From assembly GCA_013287545.1 (NCBI GenBank), contig JABDDQ010000001.1:59898-123897 (forward strand): 64,000 bases of DNA, read 5' to 3'. The stretch is from Bacteroidota bacterium (GTDB lineage: Bacteria; Bacteroidota; Bacteroidia; B-17B0; Aurantibacillaceae). Below, in pieces: positions 1-9,529 of this stretch. The notes under the pieces are model-generated. The model was not told the DNA's origin and ran no database searches. It saw only the letters and a list, made by a program, of their open reading frames with translations. Within the stretch, counting starts at the first letter, position 1; each line of letters opens with the position of its first letter. Position numbers and translations under genes: made by a program.

Positions 1-251
1 TCTATAAACTCAAAAGGTTTCATGCGTAGGCGTTTTGCTACACGTTCAATGTCTTTTTGGTAAAAAATAGGACTGGTAGTTTTGCAACAGTTAGCACAGG
101 TTAAGCAATCTATTTCTTCAAAAGCTTCTTCATGCGCTGTATGAAAAACATCATCAAGGTTTCGGAATCTTTTTGATTTTAATTTATTTAGGAAAGCTTT
201 ATTAGTAGCACTTTGCGACTTTGCTTTACCAAAAAAGGAAGGTAAATTCAT
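1..251 (-). CDS. YkgJ-family cysteine-cluster protein, C-terminus outside the window (partial)
   Basis: Reverse-strand translation from ATG at 251: MNLPSFFGKAKSQSATNKAFLNKLKSKRFRNLDDVFHTAHEEAFEEIDCLTCANCCKTTSPIFYQKDIERVAKRLRMKPFEFI; CxxCANCC cluster typical of YkgJ/UPF0153 proteins; absent from the ORF track because it is truncated. Confidence 0.75.
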   Translation of the reverse strand, partial: MNLPSFFGKAKSQSATNKAFLNKLKSKRFRNLDDVFHTAHEEAFEEIDCLTCANCCKTTSPIFYQKDIERVAKRLRMKPFEFI

Positions 252-542
252 TTACTTTTTTACAATTACAAAAATATCCTCGTTATCTCTTTTCATCAGA
301 TAAGTTTCGCGGGCAAATTTTTCTAAGCTTTTCTGGTTAGTATGCAGCTCATCAATTGCCTGATTATTGGCTATAATTTCTTGAAGATAATAATTGCGCT
401 CCTTTTCTAATTTTAATACTTGTTGCTTTAAATCATACTGAGTAAAAATATCGTTTCTGTCAAAAAAAGTAAGCCATACTACCAAGCCAACAATAGTTAA
501 CAGGTACTTATTAGCCACAACAGAAAATATCTTTTTAAACAT
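252..542 (-). CDS. Septum formation initiator (DivIC/FtsB family) protein
   Basis: Short protein with one TM segment then coiled coil (MFKKIFSVVANKYLLTIVGLVVWLTFFDRND...LEKERNYYLQEI...ARETYLMKRDNEDIFVIVKK); start moved to the internal Met at 542 because a -7 box lies at 547-554. Confidence 0.85.
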   Translation of the reverse strand: MFKKIFSVVANKYLLTIVGLVVWLTFFDRNDIFTQYDLKQQVLKLEKERNYYLQEIIANNQAIDELHTNQKSLEKFARETYLMKRDNEDIFVIVKK

Positions 543-546
543 ATTG

Positions 547-554
547 CAAATATA
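547..554 (-). promoter_or_regulatory. Bacteroidota -7 box TATATTTG, 4 nt upstream of the DivIC-like ATG
   Basis: + strand CAAATATA at 547-554; ATG begins at 542. Confidence 0.55.
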
Positions 555-609
555 AAGCCTTAATAAGTCAATAACAGCGTAAAACACTTTGTTTATGAAT
601 AACCACCTG

Positions 610-1179
610 TTAAAAAGCAGTTTTTAACTTAACCTCTGTGTTTTGGTAGGCCGATAGGCTATCGATGGCAGCATCTATTTTGTGTATCCAGCTTATTTGC
701 GCATCGTGCGCCATGGAGGAATTGGTTTCATCATCATATTTATCCTGAAAGGCATCCATATCAGCATCAATTATTTTGTGTAGCGAATCTAATTTCTGCT
801 CCGCATCCTCTTCATTCCGTATTTTTATTTGTGTAAGTTGTTTCCGTAGTTTTCGGGCATAAAGCTCTACAATATCAAAATGCTTTTGTTCGTGTGCCAG
901 TAAAGCATCATCAATCCAATGGCTTTTCCACGAATCTTTAGGATAAAAAAGAGCCTTAACTGTTGCTATAATTTTCCCCGATGAGGTTTTCGATATATTT
1001 CTGTACATGCTGTATACGGTAGATGCTGCTGCAAAACGTTTCTGTCGCTTGCCCTGATAATCATCCCAGGTAAGTTTTCGATTTTTTTGCCATACCATAG
1101 CTGTTTCATCTCCATCATCTTGTATAAAAGATGTATTAGTACAACTAACCAATAACAATATGATGAAATAAAAACGCAT
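610..1179 (-). CDS. DUF922-like putative zinc-dependent lipoprotein
   Basis: Lipoprotein-like N-terminus (MRFYFIILLLVSC); W...LTWDDYQGK and HEQKHFD (HExxH-type) motifs of the DUF922 family. Confidence 0.7.
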   Translation of the reverse strand: MRFYFIILLLVSCTNTSFIQDDGDETAMVWQKNRKLTWDDYQGKRQKRFAAASTVYSMYRNISKTSSGKIIATVKALFYPKDSWKSHWIDDALLAHEQKHFDIVELYARKLRKQLTQIKIRNEEDAEQKLDSLHKIIDADMDAFQDKYDDETNSSMAHDAQISWIHKIDAAIDSLSAYQNTEVKLKTAF

Positions 1180-1821
1180 CTATTTTTTTCTTATTAAAGT
1201 TACGCCATCCCGTAAAGGCAACATCACTTTTTCTACTCTTGTATCTTTTACCACCTTTTCATTAAAGGCCTGCATGCTAAGTGTGTCTTTATCATTATTC
1301 GTAGCTAAGTCAAGTACTTTACCGCTCCACAAAACATTATCTGCTATTATTAAACCACCACTTTTTAGTTTATCAAAAACCAAATCGTAATAAAGCGCGT
1401 AGTTTTTTTTATCGGCATCAATAAAAACCAAATCAAAAGTGTAGGGTAGGGTGGATATAACTTGTGTAGCATCGCCCGAAATAAATTCTATGTAATTTTT
1501 ATATAAAGATTTTGTAAAAAAATCTTTCGCAATAACAGATGTTTCAGGATTGTTATCTAATGTAATTAACTTACCGTTTTCAGTTAAACCTTTTGCTAAA
1601 CATAGTGCCGAATAACCTGTAAAAGTTCCTATTTCAAGTATATAAGTAGGCTTTATAAGTTGAGTTATCATTGATAAAAAAGTACCCTGTAAATGCCCGC
1701 TAAGCATGCGTGGTTTTAAGGTTTTTAAATGTGTTTGTCGGGCAACTTCTTTTAATAATTCATCTTCGCTATCACTATGTTGAGTACAATAGGCGGTTAT
1801 GTTATCTAAATCAATGTTCAT
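1180..1821 (-). CDS. Class I SAM-dependent O-methyltransferase (caffeoyl-CoA type)
   Basis: ILEIGTFTGYSALCLAKGL, DLVFIDADKKNYALYYD, LIIADNVLWSGKV motifs. Confidence 0.92.
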   Translation of the reverse strand: MNIDLDNITAYCTQHSDSEDELLKEVARQTHLKTLKPRMLSGHLQGTFLSMITQLIKPTYILEIGTFTGYSALCLAKGLTENGKLITLDNNPETSVIAKDFFTKSLYKNYIEFISGDATQVISTLPYTFDLVFIDADKKNYALYYDLVFDKLKSGGLIIADNVLWSGKVLDLATNNDKDTLSMQAFNEKVVKDTRVEKVMLPLRDGVTLIRKK

Positions 1822-1825
1822 AATA

Positions 1826-1833
1826 CAAAGTTA
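1826..1833 (-). promoter_or_regulatory. -7 box TAACTTTG, 4 nt upstream of the methyltransferase ATG
   Basis: + strand CAAAGTTA at 1826-1833; ATG at 1821. Confidence 0.55.
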
Positions 1834-1876
1834 AAAAAATGAGTGAAGAGGGGGGTGTGCGCAAACAGATAAAATA

Positions 1877-1884
1877 TATCTTTG
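1877..1884 (+). promoter_or_regulatory. -7 box TATCTTTG, 3 nt upstream of the gmk ATG
   Basis: TATCTTTGcacATG; the TTG start of the listed ORF lies inside the box, so ATG at 1888 is preferred. Confidence 0.55.
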
Positions 1885-1887
1885 CAC

Positions 1888-2463
1888 ATGCAAGAAGGAA
1901 AGTTAGTAATATTTTCTGCCCCATCGGGCTCAGGGAAAACAACCCTTGTAAGGCACTTGCTGTCTGTAATGCCCGATAAATTACAGTTCTCAATTTCAGC
2001 TACCAGTCGCCCTAAAAGAGGAGTAGAGTTAAATGGTAAAGATTATCATTATTTAACAGTAGAGGAATTTAACGAGAAGATAAAAAATAATGAGTTTTTG
2101 GAGTGGGAAGAAGTTTACGCTGGTACTCATTATGGCACTTTACGTAGTGAAGTGGAGCGCATTTGGAAAGAAGGCAAACATGTAATTTTTGATATTGATG
2201 TGCAAGGTGGGTTAAACTTAAAACATCAGTTTGGCGATAGGGCGTTGGCTGTATTTGTAATGCCACCATCCATAAAAATATTAGAACAACGCTTAAATTC
2301 TCGCCAAACAGATAGTCCGGAAAGTATAGCATTACGAGTAGAAAAAGCAGAGCAAGAATTGCAAACCGCTAAATTGTTTGATTGCTTTATTTTAAATGAG
2401 CATTTAGAAACTGCCTGTAAAGAAGCTGAACGAGTGGTAAACGAATTTTTAAGTAAAAAATAA
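1888..2463 (+). CDS. gmk: Guanylate kinase
   Basis: MQEGKLVIFSAPSGSGKTTLVRHLL...FSISATSRPKRGVE.NGKDYHYL...GTLRSEVERIW.EGKHVIFDIDVQGG. Confidence 0.97.
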   Translation: MQEGKLVIFSAPSGSGKTTLVRHLLSVMPDKLQFSISATSRPKRGVELNGKDYHYLTVEEFNEKIKNNEFLEWEEVYAGTHYGTLRSEVERIWKEGKHVIFDIDVQGGLNLKHQFGDRALAVFVMPPSIKILEQRLNSRQTDSPESIALRVEKAEQELQTAKLFDCFILNEHLETACKEAERVVNEFLSKK

Positions 2464-3255
2464 CTACAGGTTATTTGCTTTAACTACCAGCTCAGCTACA
2501 TCAAGCACTTTGGTTTTATCTTCTTTATTAAAATGCTTTACGCCATCTGTCATCATGGTGTTGCAAAAAGGGCAACCTACTGCAATTACATCCGGATTTT
2601 CTGCTAAAGCTTCTTCAGCACGCTCTACGTTAACTTCTTTGTTTCCTTTTTCGGCTTCTTTAAACATTTGTGCACCACCTGCACCGCAACATAAACCTTT
2701 TGCTTTGCTACGTTTCATTTCAACCAAATCAACATCTAAATTTTTTATTACATCGCGCGGTGCTTCATACACATCATTAGCACGACCTAAATAACAGGGG
2801 TCGTGGTACACAATTTTCTTTCCTTTAAATTCTCCGCCTTGTACTTTTAATTTTCCTTCATTAATAAGCTCTTGTACTAATTGAGTGTGGTGTATAACTT
2901 CATACTGACCCCCTAATTGCGGATACTCGTTTTTAATCGTATTAAAGCAATGCGGGCAACCAGTTACAATTTTTTTTATACTGTAATTATTTAACGTAGT
3001 AATATTTTGCATGGCTTGCATCTGAAACAAAAACTCATTACCGGCACGTTTAGCGGGGTCGCCTGTGCAACTTTCTTCCATGCCTAAAATGGCAAACTTA
3101 ATATTTACATGGTTTAATATGCGAACAATGGCGCGCGTAATTTTTTTCGCTCTGTCATCAAAACTACCCGAGCAGCCTACCCAAAAAAGAATTTCAGGAG
3201 TTTCTCCGCTTGCGGCCATTTCGGCCATAGTACTTACTTTAATTGTATCGCTCAT
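2464..3255 (-). CDS. Heterodisulfide-reductase-related (CCG domain) Fe-S oxidoreductase subunit
   Basis: VGCSGSFDDR..., HDPCYLGRANDVYEAPRDV, CCGAGGAQMF: two cysteine-rich CCG modules. Confidence 0.88.
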   Translation of the reverse strand: MSDTIKVSTMAEMAASGETPEILFWVGCSGSFDDRAKKITRAIVRILNHVNIKFAILGMEESCTGDPAKRAGNEFLFQMQAMQNITTLNNYSIKKIVTGCPHCFNTIKNEYPQLGGQYEVIHHTQLVQELINEGKLKVQGGEFKGKKIVYHDPCYLGRANDVYEAPRDVIKNLDVDLVEMKRSKAKGLCCGAGGAQMFKEAEKGNKEVNVERAEEALAENPDVIAVGCPFCNTMMTDGVKHFNKEDKTKVLDVAELVVKANNL

Positions 3256-3288
3256 ATTAATTATGATTCAAAAACGTACTGTATAATT

Positions 3289-4596
3289 TTAATTTTCGTT
3301 TACCCAATTAGCTCTATCAGCAGGAGAGAATTGCCAAGGAGCACCATTGTTTTCTAAATTACTAAACATGCCATTTAACTCGGTTGGTGCCGTGCTTTGC
3401 TCCATTACTAAAAACCTTCGCAGATCGGTAATAATAGAAAGCGGGTCTATGTTTACCGGGCACTCCTGCACACAAGCATTACATGTGTTACAAGCCCAAA
3501 TTTCTTCGTTTGTAATATAATCTCCTAATAAAGATTTTCCGTCATCTACAAAAGTGCCTTTATTTGCATCAATATTTTTTCCAACCTCAACAAGTCTGTC
3601 GCGGGTATCCATCATTATTTTACGTGGAGATAATGTTTTACCTGTAATGTTTTGCGGACAAGAACTGGTGCATCTACCACACTCAGTACACGTATAAGCA
3701 TCTAATAATTGTTTCCAATTTAAATCAAAAACATCTTTAGCGCCAAAACGTTGTGGATTGTTTGGGTCGGTTACCGGTTGATAGCTTGGGTCAAAATTTG
3801 GTTTTACAACATCGGTAACGCTATCTAAATTGGTAAACTTTCCTTTTGGGTTTAGGTTAGATAAATACGTGTTTGGAAACGCCAACAGAATATGAAAATG
3901 TTTTGAATAAGGCAGATAGTTTAAAAAACCAAATATGCCAAAAATGTGTAACCACCAACAAAAACGTTCAATAAAAACTAAACCACCATCACTCATCCCA
4001 CTTAATAAAGGTGCAATAAAATGCGATATAGGAAAACTACCCGCTGTATGATAATGTTCGTTGCCACGTGCTTGTAAAGTTTGGTCGGCAGCATTCATTA
4101 AAAATAAAGCACTCATTAAAACTATTTCAGAACAAAGAATAATATTGGCATCCATTTTAGGCCAGCCGCTTAACTCTTTCATGGCTAAGCGTTTTACATG
4201 CACCACATTTCTGCGTATAAGAAAAACAGCACAACCAAAGGTTACTAAAAAGGCAAGTATCTCAAAAAAACCGATTAAGAAATTATAAAAGCTACCTAAA
4301 AAAGAAAAAACACGGTGTGTGTGAAACAAGCCATCAACCACCATTTCTAATACTTCAATATTGATAAGCACAAAGCCTACATATACAAACAAATGAAGAA
4401 TAAAAGGAATGGGGCGAGTTGCCATTTTGCTTTGCCCAAAAGCTACACGTAGCATGGTGTTTAATCGCTTAGATGAGTCGCCCGAAATATCAACATCTCT
4501 TCCTAAAAAAATATTACGACGAACTTTTTTGGCGTTGTAAATAAAAAAAGCGGTACTTGCTATTGCCAGTATAATAAAGATGATTGATGAAATCAT
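3289..4596 (-). CDS. Membrane-anchored (Fe-S)-binding protein, HdrC/GlpC-like with N-terminal TM domain
   Basis: Multiple N-terminal TM segments; C-terminal CTECGRCTSSCP and CNTCNACVQECPVNID 4Fe-4S motifs; adjacent to the CCG-domain gene. Confidence 0.87.
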   Translation of the reverse strand: MISSIIFIILAIASTAFFIYNAKKVRRNIFLGRDVDISGDSSKRLNTMLRVAFGQSKMATRPIPFILHLFVYVGFVLINIEVLEMVVDGLFHTHRVFSFLGSFYNFLIGFFEILAFLVTFGCAVFLIRRNVVHVKRLAMKELSGWPKMDANIILCSEIVLMSALFLMNAADQTLQARGNEHYHTAGSFPISHFIAPLLSGMSDGGLVFIERFCWWLHIFGIFGFLNYLPYSKHFHILLAFPNTYLSNLNPKGKFTNLDSVTDVVKPNFDPSYQPVTDPNNPQRFGAKDVFDLNWKQLLDAYTCTECGRCTSSCPQNITGKTLSPRKIMMDTRDRLVEVGKNIDANKGTFVDDGKSLLGDYITNEEIWACNTCNACVQECPVNIDPLSIITDLRRFLVMEQSTAPTELNGMFSNLENNGAPWQFSPADRANWVNEN

Positions 4597-4604
4597 GCGC
4601 GTGT

Positions 4605-5585
4605 TTATTTTTTAGGTTTACTCTTGTCTTTTCCGCCAAACATTGAAACACTTACGTAACGTTTAGGATGTTCGCGTAAATCAATTAATAATAAATCTAA
4701 ATCGTTGCTGGCACGGTTTAAATTATTATAAATAGAATCGTTTTTAACCAGCTTACCAATCGTACCCTTGCCGTTGTTTATGCCATCTAATAAAACATTA
4801 ACCTGAGCTATGGCAAGATTTGCATGCTCTATAGTTGTTTTGATATTTGATTTTGCCAACGAATCGCTGATACTCGAAAAGTTATTTAGTACGTTGGTTA
4901 TTTTATCATTGTTTTTTTCCAGGTTAGCTGCTAACGATTCTACCTTACTAAGAATCATAGATACTTTACTTTTTTGAGTAGTTACCAATGTATCTATCCC
5001 CGACGCAGCGTGCTGTAAAGAAAATAGAGTTGTTTTTATACTCTCAAAAGAGGCTACTAAACCTTGTCGTACATTTGCATTTAGTACTTCTTGCACTACC
5101 TGCATAACCGAATCGATAGAAGAAATCAAGCTTTCTGCTTTTTTCTGCAGAGGAGCTATACGCTTATCTACAGCTGTTTTTAAATCATCTTCATAATCAG
5201 CTAAAATAGTATCACCTGTATTTATATAAATGGTAGAATTAGAAAACTGTAAATCAATGGCTTTAGAGCCTAATAAATCTACCGAAACAAGTTTTGCTTT
5301 ACTGTCTTTTGGGATTTTTATATCTTCCGATAAAATAAAAGTAACTAAAACTTTGTATTTGTTATCGCGTTTAATAAGGGTTGATTTGTGTACTTGTCCA
5401 ACTTTTACGCCACTTACGTACACTGGGCTGGCATCTATTAAACCATCTGTTTTATCATAAATTGCGTAAATGTATCTGCTCTTTTTAAATATGTCGTTAC
5501 CATTTAAAAAATTAAACCCCCATACCACTACAGCAATAGCGATTAAGGTAACAATTCCGGTTTTTACTTCTTTAGATAATTTCAT
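4605..5585 (-). CDS. MlaD/MCE-family lipid transport protein
   Basis: One N-terminal TM then MCE domain: VKTGIVTLIAIAVVVWGFNFLNG...YDKTDGLIDASPVYVSGVKVGQV...DLLGSKAIDL. Confidence 0.88.
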   Translation of the reverse strand: MKLSKEVKTGIVTLIAIAVVVWGFNFLNGNDIFKKSRYIYAIYDKTDGLIDASPVYVSGVKVGQVHKSTLIKRDNKYKVLVTFILSEDIKIPKDSKAKLVSVDLLGSKAIDLQFSNSTIYINTGDTILADYEDDLKTAVDKRIAPLQKKAESLISSIDSVMQVVQEVLNANVRQGLVASFESIKTTLFSLQHAASGIDTLVTTQKSKVSMILSKVESLAANLEKNNDKITNVLNNFSSISDSLAKSNIKTTIEHANLAIAQVNVLLDGINNGKGTIGKLVKNDSIYNNLNRASNDLDLLLIDLREHPKRYVSVSMFGGKDKSKPKK

Positions 5586-5736
5586 TCAAACATCAATTCA
5601 AAAAAAACACAATAATCAATAGGCAAAAATAACATTTATATTGGCTCAAGCCATATTTGGGCATTTCATTCTTTTAAAAAATAAAATTATATTTACGGCT
5701 ATTGTTTTTTAACCACCAAAACTAAAATGTATCTAA

Positions 5737-6969
5737 ATGGATAGATTTACCGGACTGATTGGCGTTGCTGTTATTTTTGCTATCGCTTTTATATTATCAA
5801 ATAATCGTAAAGCTATTAATTACCGCTTGGTTATAAGTGGCGTAGGTTTGCAAATAGCTATTGCCTTATTAGTGTTAAAAGTACCACCTGTTACTCGTTT
5901 TTTTGCCATGTTAGGTAAAGGCATGGGTAAAATAGAGCAGTTTGCTGCGCAAGGTGCCAGTTTTGTATATGGGGGTATAATGATTGACTCGCACGACGGA
6001 ACCTCTAAAGGTTTTGGCGCACCGCACACATTTGTATTTGCTTTTAGTGTTACGGCTACAATTATATTAGTTTGTGTGCTGGTGGCTATTTTATATCACA
6101 TAGGGTTTATGCAACGTGTGGTTTCATTAATTGCTAAAGTGATGAACTTTGTTATGCGCGTTAGCGGTGCCGAAGCATTAAGTAATGTAGCCAGTGCTTT
6201 TGTTGGTCAGGTTGAGGCACAGGTTATGATACGTCCTTACATTTCTACTATGACGAAGAGCGAGCTTTTATCATCCATGGCGGGTAGCATGGCTTGTATT
6301 GCAGGCGGTATTTTAATTGTATATGTAAATATGGGTGCACGTGCCGAATATTTGCTTACTGCCAGTTTAATGGCCGCCCCTGCGGCTTTGGTAATTTCTA
6401 AAATTATTTATCCTGAAACCGAAGAACCTGTAACCAAAGGCAAAGTAAGCTTAGAAGTTAAAAAAGAACACACTAATTTAATCGATGCCATATCGCACGG
6501 TGCGGCCGATGGAATGAAAATTTCTATAAACGTAGTGGCCATGTTAATTGGATTTATTGCCCTTATAGCTTTTATTAATTATGGGTTGGGCAAAATTTAT
6601 GCGCCACTTTCGTTAGATTTTATTTTTGGAAAATTATTTTACCCGTTAGCCTGGTGCATGGGAGTACCCGAAGTTGATGTGCAACAAGTAGCCACCATTA
6701 TGGGACAAAAACTAACCATTAACGAGTTTGTTGCTTTTGATACATTAACACATAAACTGACTGCCCCATTAACCGATAAAGGTTTGTTAATTGTAAGTTT
6801 TGCTATTTGTGGTTTTGCTAATTTTAGTTCGGTTGGCATGCAAATTGGCGGCATTGGTGCTTTAGCACCCGAACGCCGTGCAGATTTAGCTAAACTTGGT
6901 ATACGTGCTTTAATTAGTGGTACGCTTGCTTCTTATCTTTCGGCTACCATTGCAGGGATGTTGATTTAG
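5737..6969 (+). CDS. NupC-type concentrative nucleoside transporter (CNT family)
   Basis: GYGGIMI-like, FVGQVEAQVMIRPYI, GFANFSSVGMQIGGIGALAPERR motifs; polytopic. Confidence 0.92.
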   Translation: MDRFTGLIGVAVIFAIAFILSNNRKAINYRLVISGVGLQIAIALLVLKVPPVTRFFAMLGKGMGKIEQFAAQGASFVYGGIMIDSHDGTSKGFGAPHTFVFAFSVTATIILVCVLVAILYHIGFMQRVVSLIAKVMNFVMRVSGAEALSNVASAFVGQVEAQVMIRPYISTMTKSELLSSMAGSMACIAGGILIVYVNMGARAEYLLTASLMAAPAALVISKIIYPETEEPVTKGKVSLEVKKEHTNLIDAISHGAADGMKISINVVAMLIGFIALIAFINYGLGKIYAPLSLDFIFGKLFYPLAWCMGVPEVDVQQVATIMGQKLTINEFVAFDTLTHKLTAPLTDKGLLIVSFAICGFANFSSVGMQIGGIGALAPERRADLAKLGIRALISGTLASYLSATIAGMLI

Positions 6970-7035
6970 TTTTCACCTCTTTTCCCGCCCTTAAACCACT
7001 TAAAACAATAGTGGGTTATTAACTTATTATTTTTA

Positions 7036-7043
7036 TAGATTTG
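7036..7043 (+). promoter_or_regulatory. -7 box TAGATTTG upstream of the M2 peptidase gene
   Basis: TAGATTTG, ~20 nt before ATG at 7063. Confidence 0.5.
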
Positions 7044-7062
7044 CTTTCATTAAAATTTACAC

Positions 7063-8901
7063 ATGAAAAAAAGTATAGTGCTATCTGTTGCAACAAGTTT
7101 ATTGTTTGTGGCATGTAATAATAAACCATCACAAGAAAAAGATACTGCCGTTGCAAAAGTCAGTGTTGATAGTTTTTTGGTTGATTATAATAAGCAGTTT
7201 CAAAAATATTTAATCGCATCTAACGAAGGGCAGTGGAAATTAAACACACACATTGTAGCTGGAGATACAGCTACCGAAAATGCAGCTGCTCGTGCCGATG
7301 AGGCTATGGCTAAATTTACCGGAGCAAAAATGCTTACCGAAACGGCAAAAACCTTTTTAGATAAAAAAGATACGTTACAGTTAAGTGATTTACAAGTTCG
7401 ACAGTTAAAAGCCATCATCTTTAATGCAGGTGCAAACCCCGAAGCAGCAGGCGATATTGTAAAACAAAAAATTGCCGCGCAAAATAAACAAACCGGTTTA
7501 TTGTATGGTTTTAAATTTACGTTGAATGGAAAAGAAATTACACCAAACGATATAGATGGTAAATTAGAAAAATCATCTAACGAAGCAGAAAGATTAGCCG
7601 TTTGGAAATCGAGCAAAGAAGTTGGTAAGGTTTTAAAAGATGGCTTGGTTAATTTACGTGAGCTTAGAAATAAATCGGTACAACCTTTGGGTTATGCAGA
7701 TTTCTTTGCCTATCAGGCTTCTGAATATGGAATGAGCACAGATGAATTAATGACTACCACACGTGGTATGATTAAAGATATTTGGCCTTTATACCGTGAG
7801 TTGCACACATGGGCACGTTACGAGCTGGCAAAAAAATATAACAAACCCGTACCCGATTATATTCCGGCACATTGGTTGCCTAACCGTTGGGGACAAGAGT
7901 GGTCGCAGCTTGTTGAGGTTAAAGGTTTTGATTTAAACCCATATTTAAAACAACAAGGCGCTGAGTGGATTGTAAAAAAAGGCGAAGAGTTTTATAAAAG
8001 TATAGGTTTTGGTCCGTTGCCTGCAACTTTTTGGGAACGTTCAAGTCTTTATCCGGTTGCGGCTAATGCAGGTTATAAAAAGAACACGCACGCTTCTGCC
8101 TGGCATATAGATAATGATAAAGATGTTCGCTCATTAATGAGTGTAGTGCCAAATACAGAATGGTGGAGTACAGCCTTGCACGAACTGGGGCATATTTATT
8201 ATTACCAATCATATAGCAACCCTGATGTGCCGATTGTATTACGTAGCGGTGCTAACCGCGCTTACCATGAAGCTTTTGGAACCATGATGGGCATGGCATC
8301 GTTGCAAAAACCTTTTTTACAAGGCCTTGGTATGATGGATAAAAATTTGCAAACCAACGATACACTTATGTTGTTGAAAGAAGCATTGGAATATGCGGTA
8401 CACATACCGTGGGGTAGTGGTACTATGACCGAGTTTGAGTATAATTTATATGCTAAAAACTTGGTGCCAGACCAATACAATAAATTATGGTGGACTTTGG
8501 TAAAACGTTTCCAGGGTATAGAGCCTGCTGAGGTACGTGGTGAAGAATATTGTGATGCAGCAACCAAAACACACATTAATGATGATGCAGCACAGTATTA
8601 TGATTATAGTATGAGCAATGTTTTATTGTTTCAATTCCATCAGCATATTGCGCAAAATATTTTAAAGCAAGATGCACATGCTACAAACTATTGGGGGAAT
8701 AAAGATGTAGGTGCATTTTTACAACAGGTTATGAAACCAGGTGCCAGTGTTGATTGGAGAGAACATTTAAAGAAAAGTATAGGTCAGGATTTTTCGGCTA
8801 AACCTATGCTTGAATATTTTCAACCGCTAATGGCTTATCTTAAAAAAGTAAATGCCGGAAGAAAATATACTTTGCCAGAACAACCTGATTTTAATTACTA
8901 A
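7063..8901 (+). CDS. M2-family (peptidyl-dipeptidase A / ACE-like) metallopeptidase lipoprotein
   Basis: Lipobox-like LLFVAC; ALHELGHIYYYQ zinc motif with downstream HEAFGTMM. Confidence 0.92.
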   Translation: MKKSIVLSVATSLLFVACNNKPSQEKDTAVAKVSVDSFLVDYNKQFQKYLIASNEGQWKLNTHIVAGDTATENAAARADEAMAKFTGAKMLTETAKTFLDKKDTLQLSDLQVRQLKAIIFNAGANPEAAGDIVKQKIAAQNKQTGLLYGFKFTLNGKEITPNDIDGKLEKSSNEAERLAVWKSSKEVGKVLKDGLVNLRELRNKSVQPLGYADFFAYQASEYGMSTDELMTTTRGMIKDIWPLYRELHTWARYELAKKYNKPVPDYIPAHWLPNRWGQEWSQLVEVKGFDLNPYLKQQGAEWIVKKGEEFYKSIGFGPLPATFWERSSLYPVAANAGYKKNTHASAWHIDNDKDVRSLMSVVPNTEWWSTALHELGHIYYYQSYSNPDVPIVLRSGANRAYHEAFGTMMGMASLQKPFLQGLGMMDKNLQTNDTLMLLKEALEYAVHIPWGSGTMTEFEYNLYAKNLVPDQYNKLWWTLVKRFQGIEPAEVRGEEYCDAATKTHINDDAAQYYDYSMSNVLLFQFHQHIAQNILKQDAHATNYWGNKDVGAFLQQVMKPGASVDWREHLKKSIGQDFSAKPMLEYFQPLMAYLKKVNAGRKYTLPEQPDFNY

Positions 8902-8905
8902 GATT

Positions 8906-9442
8906 TTGCAAATTCGTTTCTATAAGGATATAAAAATTAAAGCATTTCTTTTTATGTTATGCTTTGCACATTTTATGTTTTCGCAAGTGGTGCCTGCGCC
9001 TAATATACAACCATTAGATGCTAAAAATGGCATTAATAAATTTAAGCTTTGTTCTTTTTTTGAAATTCATAAGGTAAACTTAAAAGAAATGCCTGCTAAA
9101 GATGAGGTACATGTAAAATGGTATACCTATACAGGAACAGATGTGCCAACCGTGTTCGATTACAAGGTAAAACAATTGGATTTAGGTTACTACAAAAATA
9201 AACTATACAAAATTTTAGTACAGTTTGATGGAACTGAAAAAGAAGAAGTAGATGGTATAAAAAGTAAATTAGAGTTATTATTTGGTACAGGCAAAGAAAT
9301 TGAAAAAGATAACGACCCAACTCACAAATATGCTTGGGAAGCAACAAAAGTTTACTTGTATTTTGAACATAATGATAAAGAAATTAATCTTTTTATGTCA
9401 TCAAAAATACTGGGCAAACAAATTATATTGGATGAACTGTAG
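8906..9442 (+). CDS. Hypothetical exported protein (start uncertain)
   Basis: In-frame TTG at 8906 just after the M2 stop; hydrophobic signal-like segment AFLFMLCFAHFMFSQVV; the upstream 8852 start overlaps the M2 gene. Confidence 0.6.
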   Translation: MQIRFYKDIKIKAFLFMLCFAHFMFSQVVPAPNIQPLDAKNGINKFKLCSFFEIHKVNLKEMPAKDEVHVKWYTYTGTDVPTVFDYKVKQLDLGYYKNKLYKILVQFDGTEKEEVDGIKSKLELLFGTGKEIEKDNDPTHKYAWEATKVYLYFEHNDKEINLFMSSKILGKQIILDEL

Positions 9443-9460
9443 GTTGTAGAAATTAAGAAG

Positions 9461-9490
9461 AAAATCCTGCAAAATAGGCGGGATTTTTTA
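9461..9490 (+). terminator. Rho-independent terminator
   Basis: AAAATCCTGC-AAAATAG-GCGGGATTTTTT hairpin. Confidence 0.65.
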
Positions 9491-9517
9491 TTTGTATACA
9501 TCCAAGCATAAAGCAAG

Positions 9518-9525
9518 TATCTTTA
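9518..9525 (+). promoter_or_regulatory. -7-like box TATCTTTA, 4 nt upstream of the rluF ATG
   Basis: TATCTTTAccaaATG. Confidence 0.45.
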
Positions 9526-9529
9526 CCAA

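Noticed and set aside
7200-7616. 138-aa - strand ORF within the M2 peptidase gene
   Set aside because: Antisense shadow ORF; no supporting promoter or family motif.
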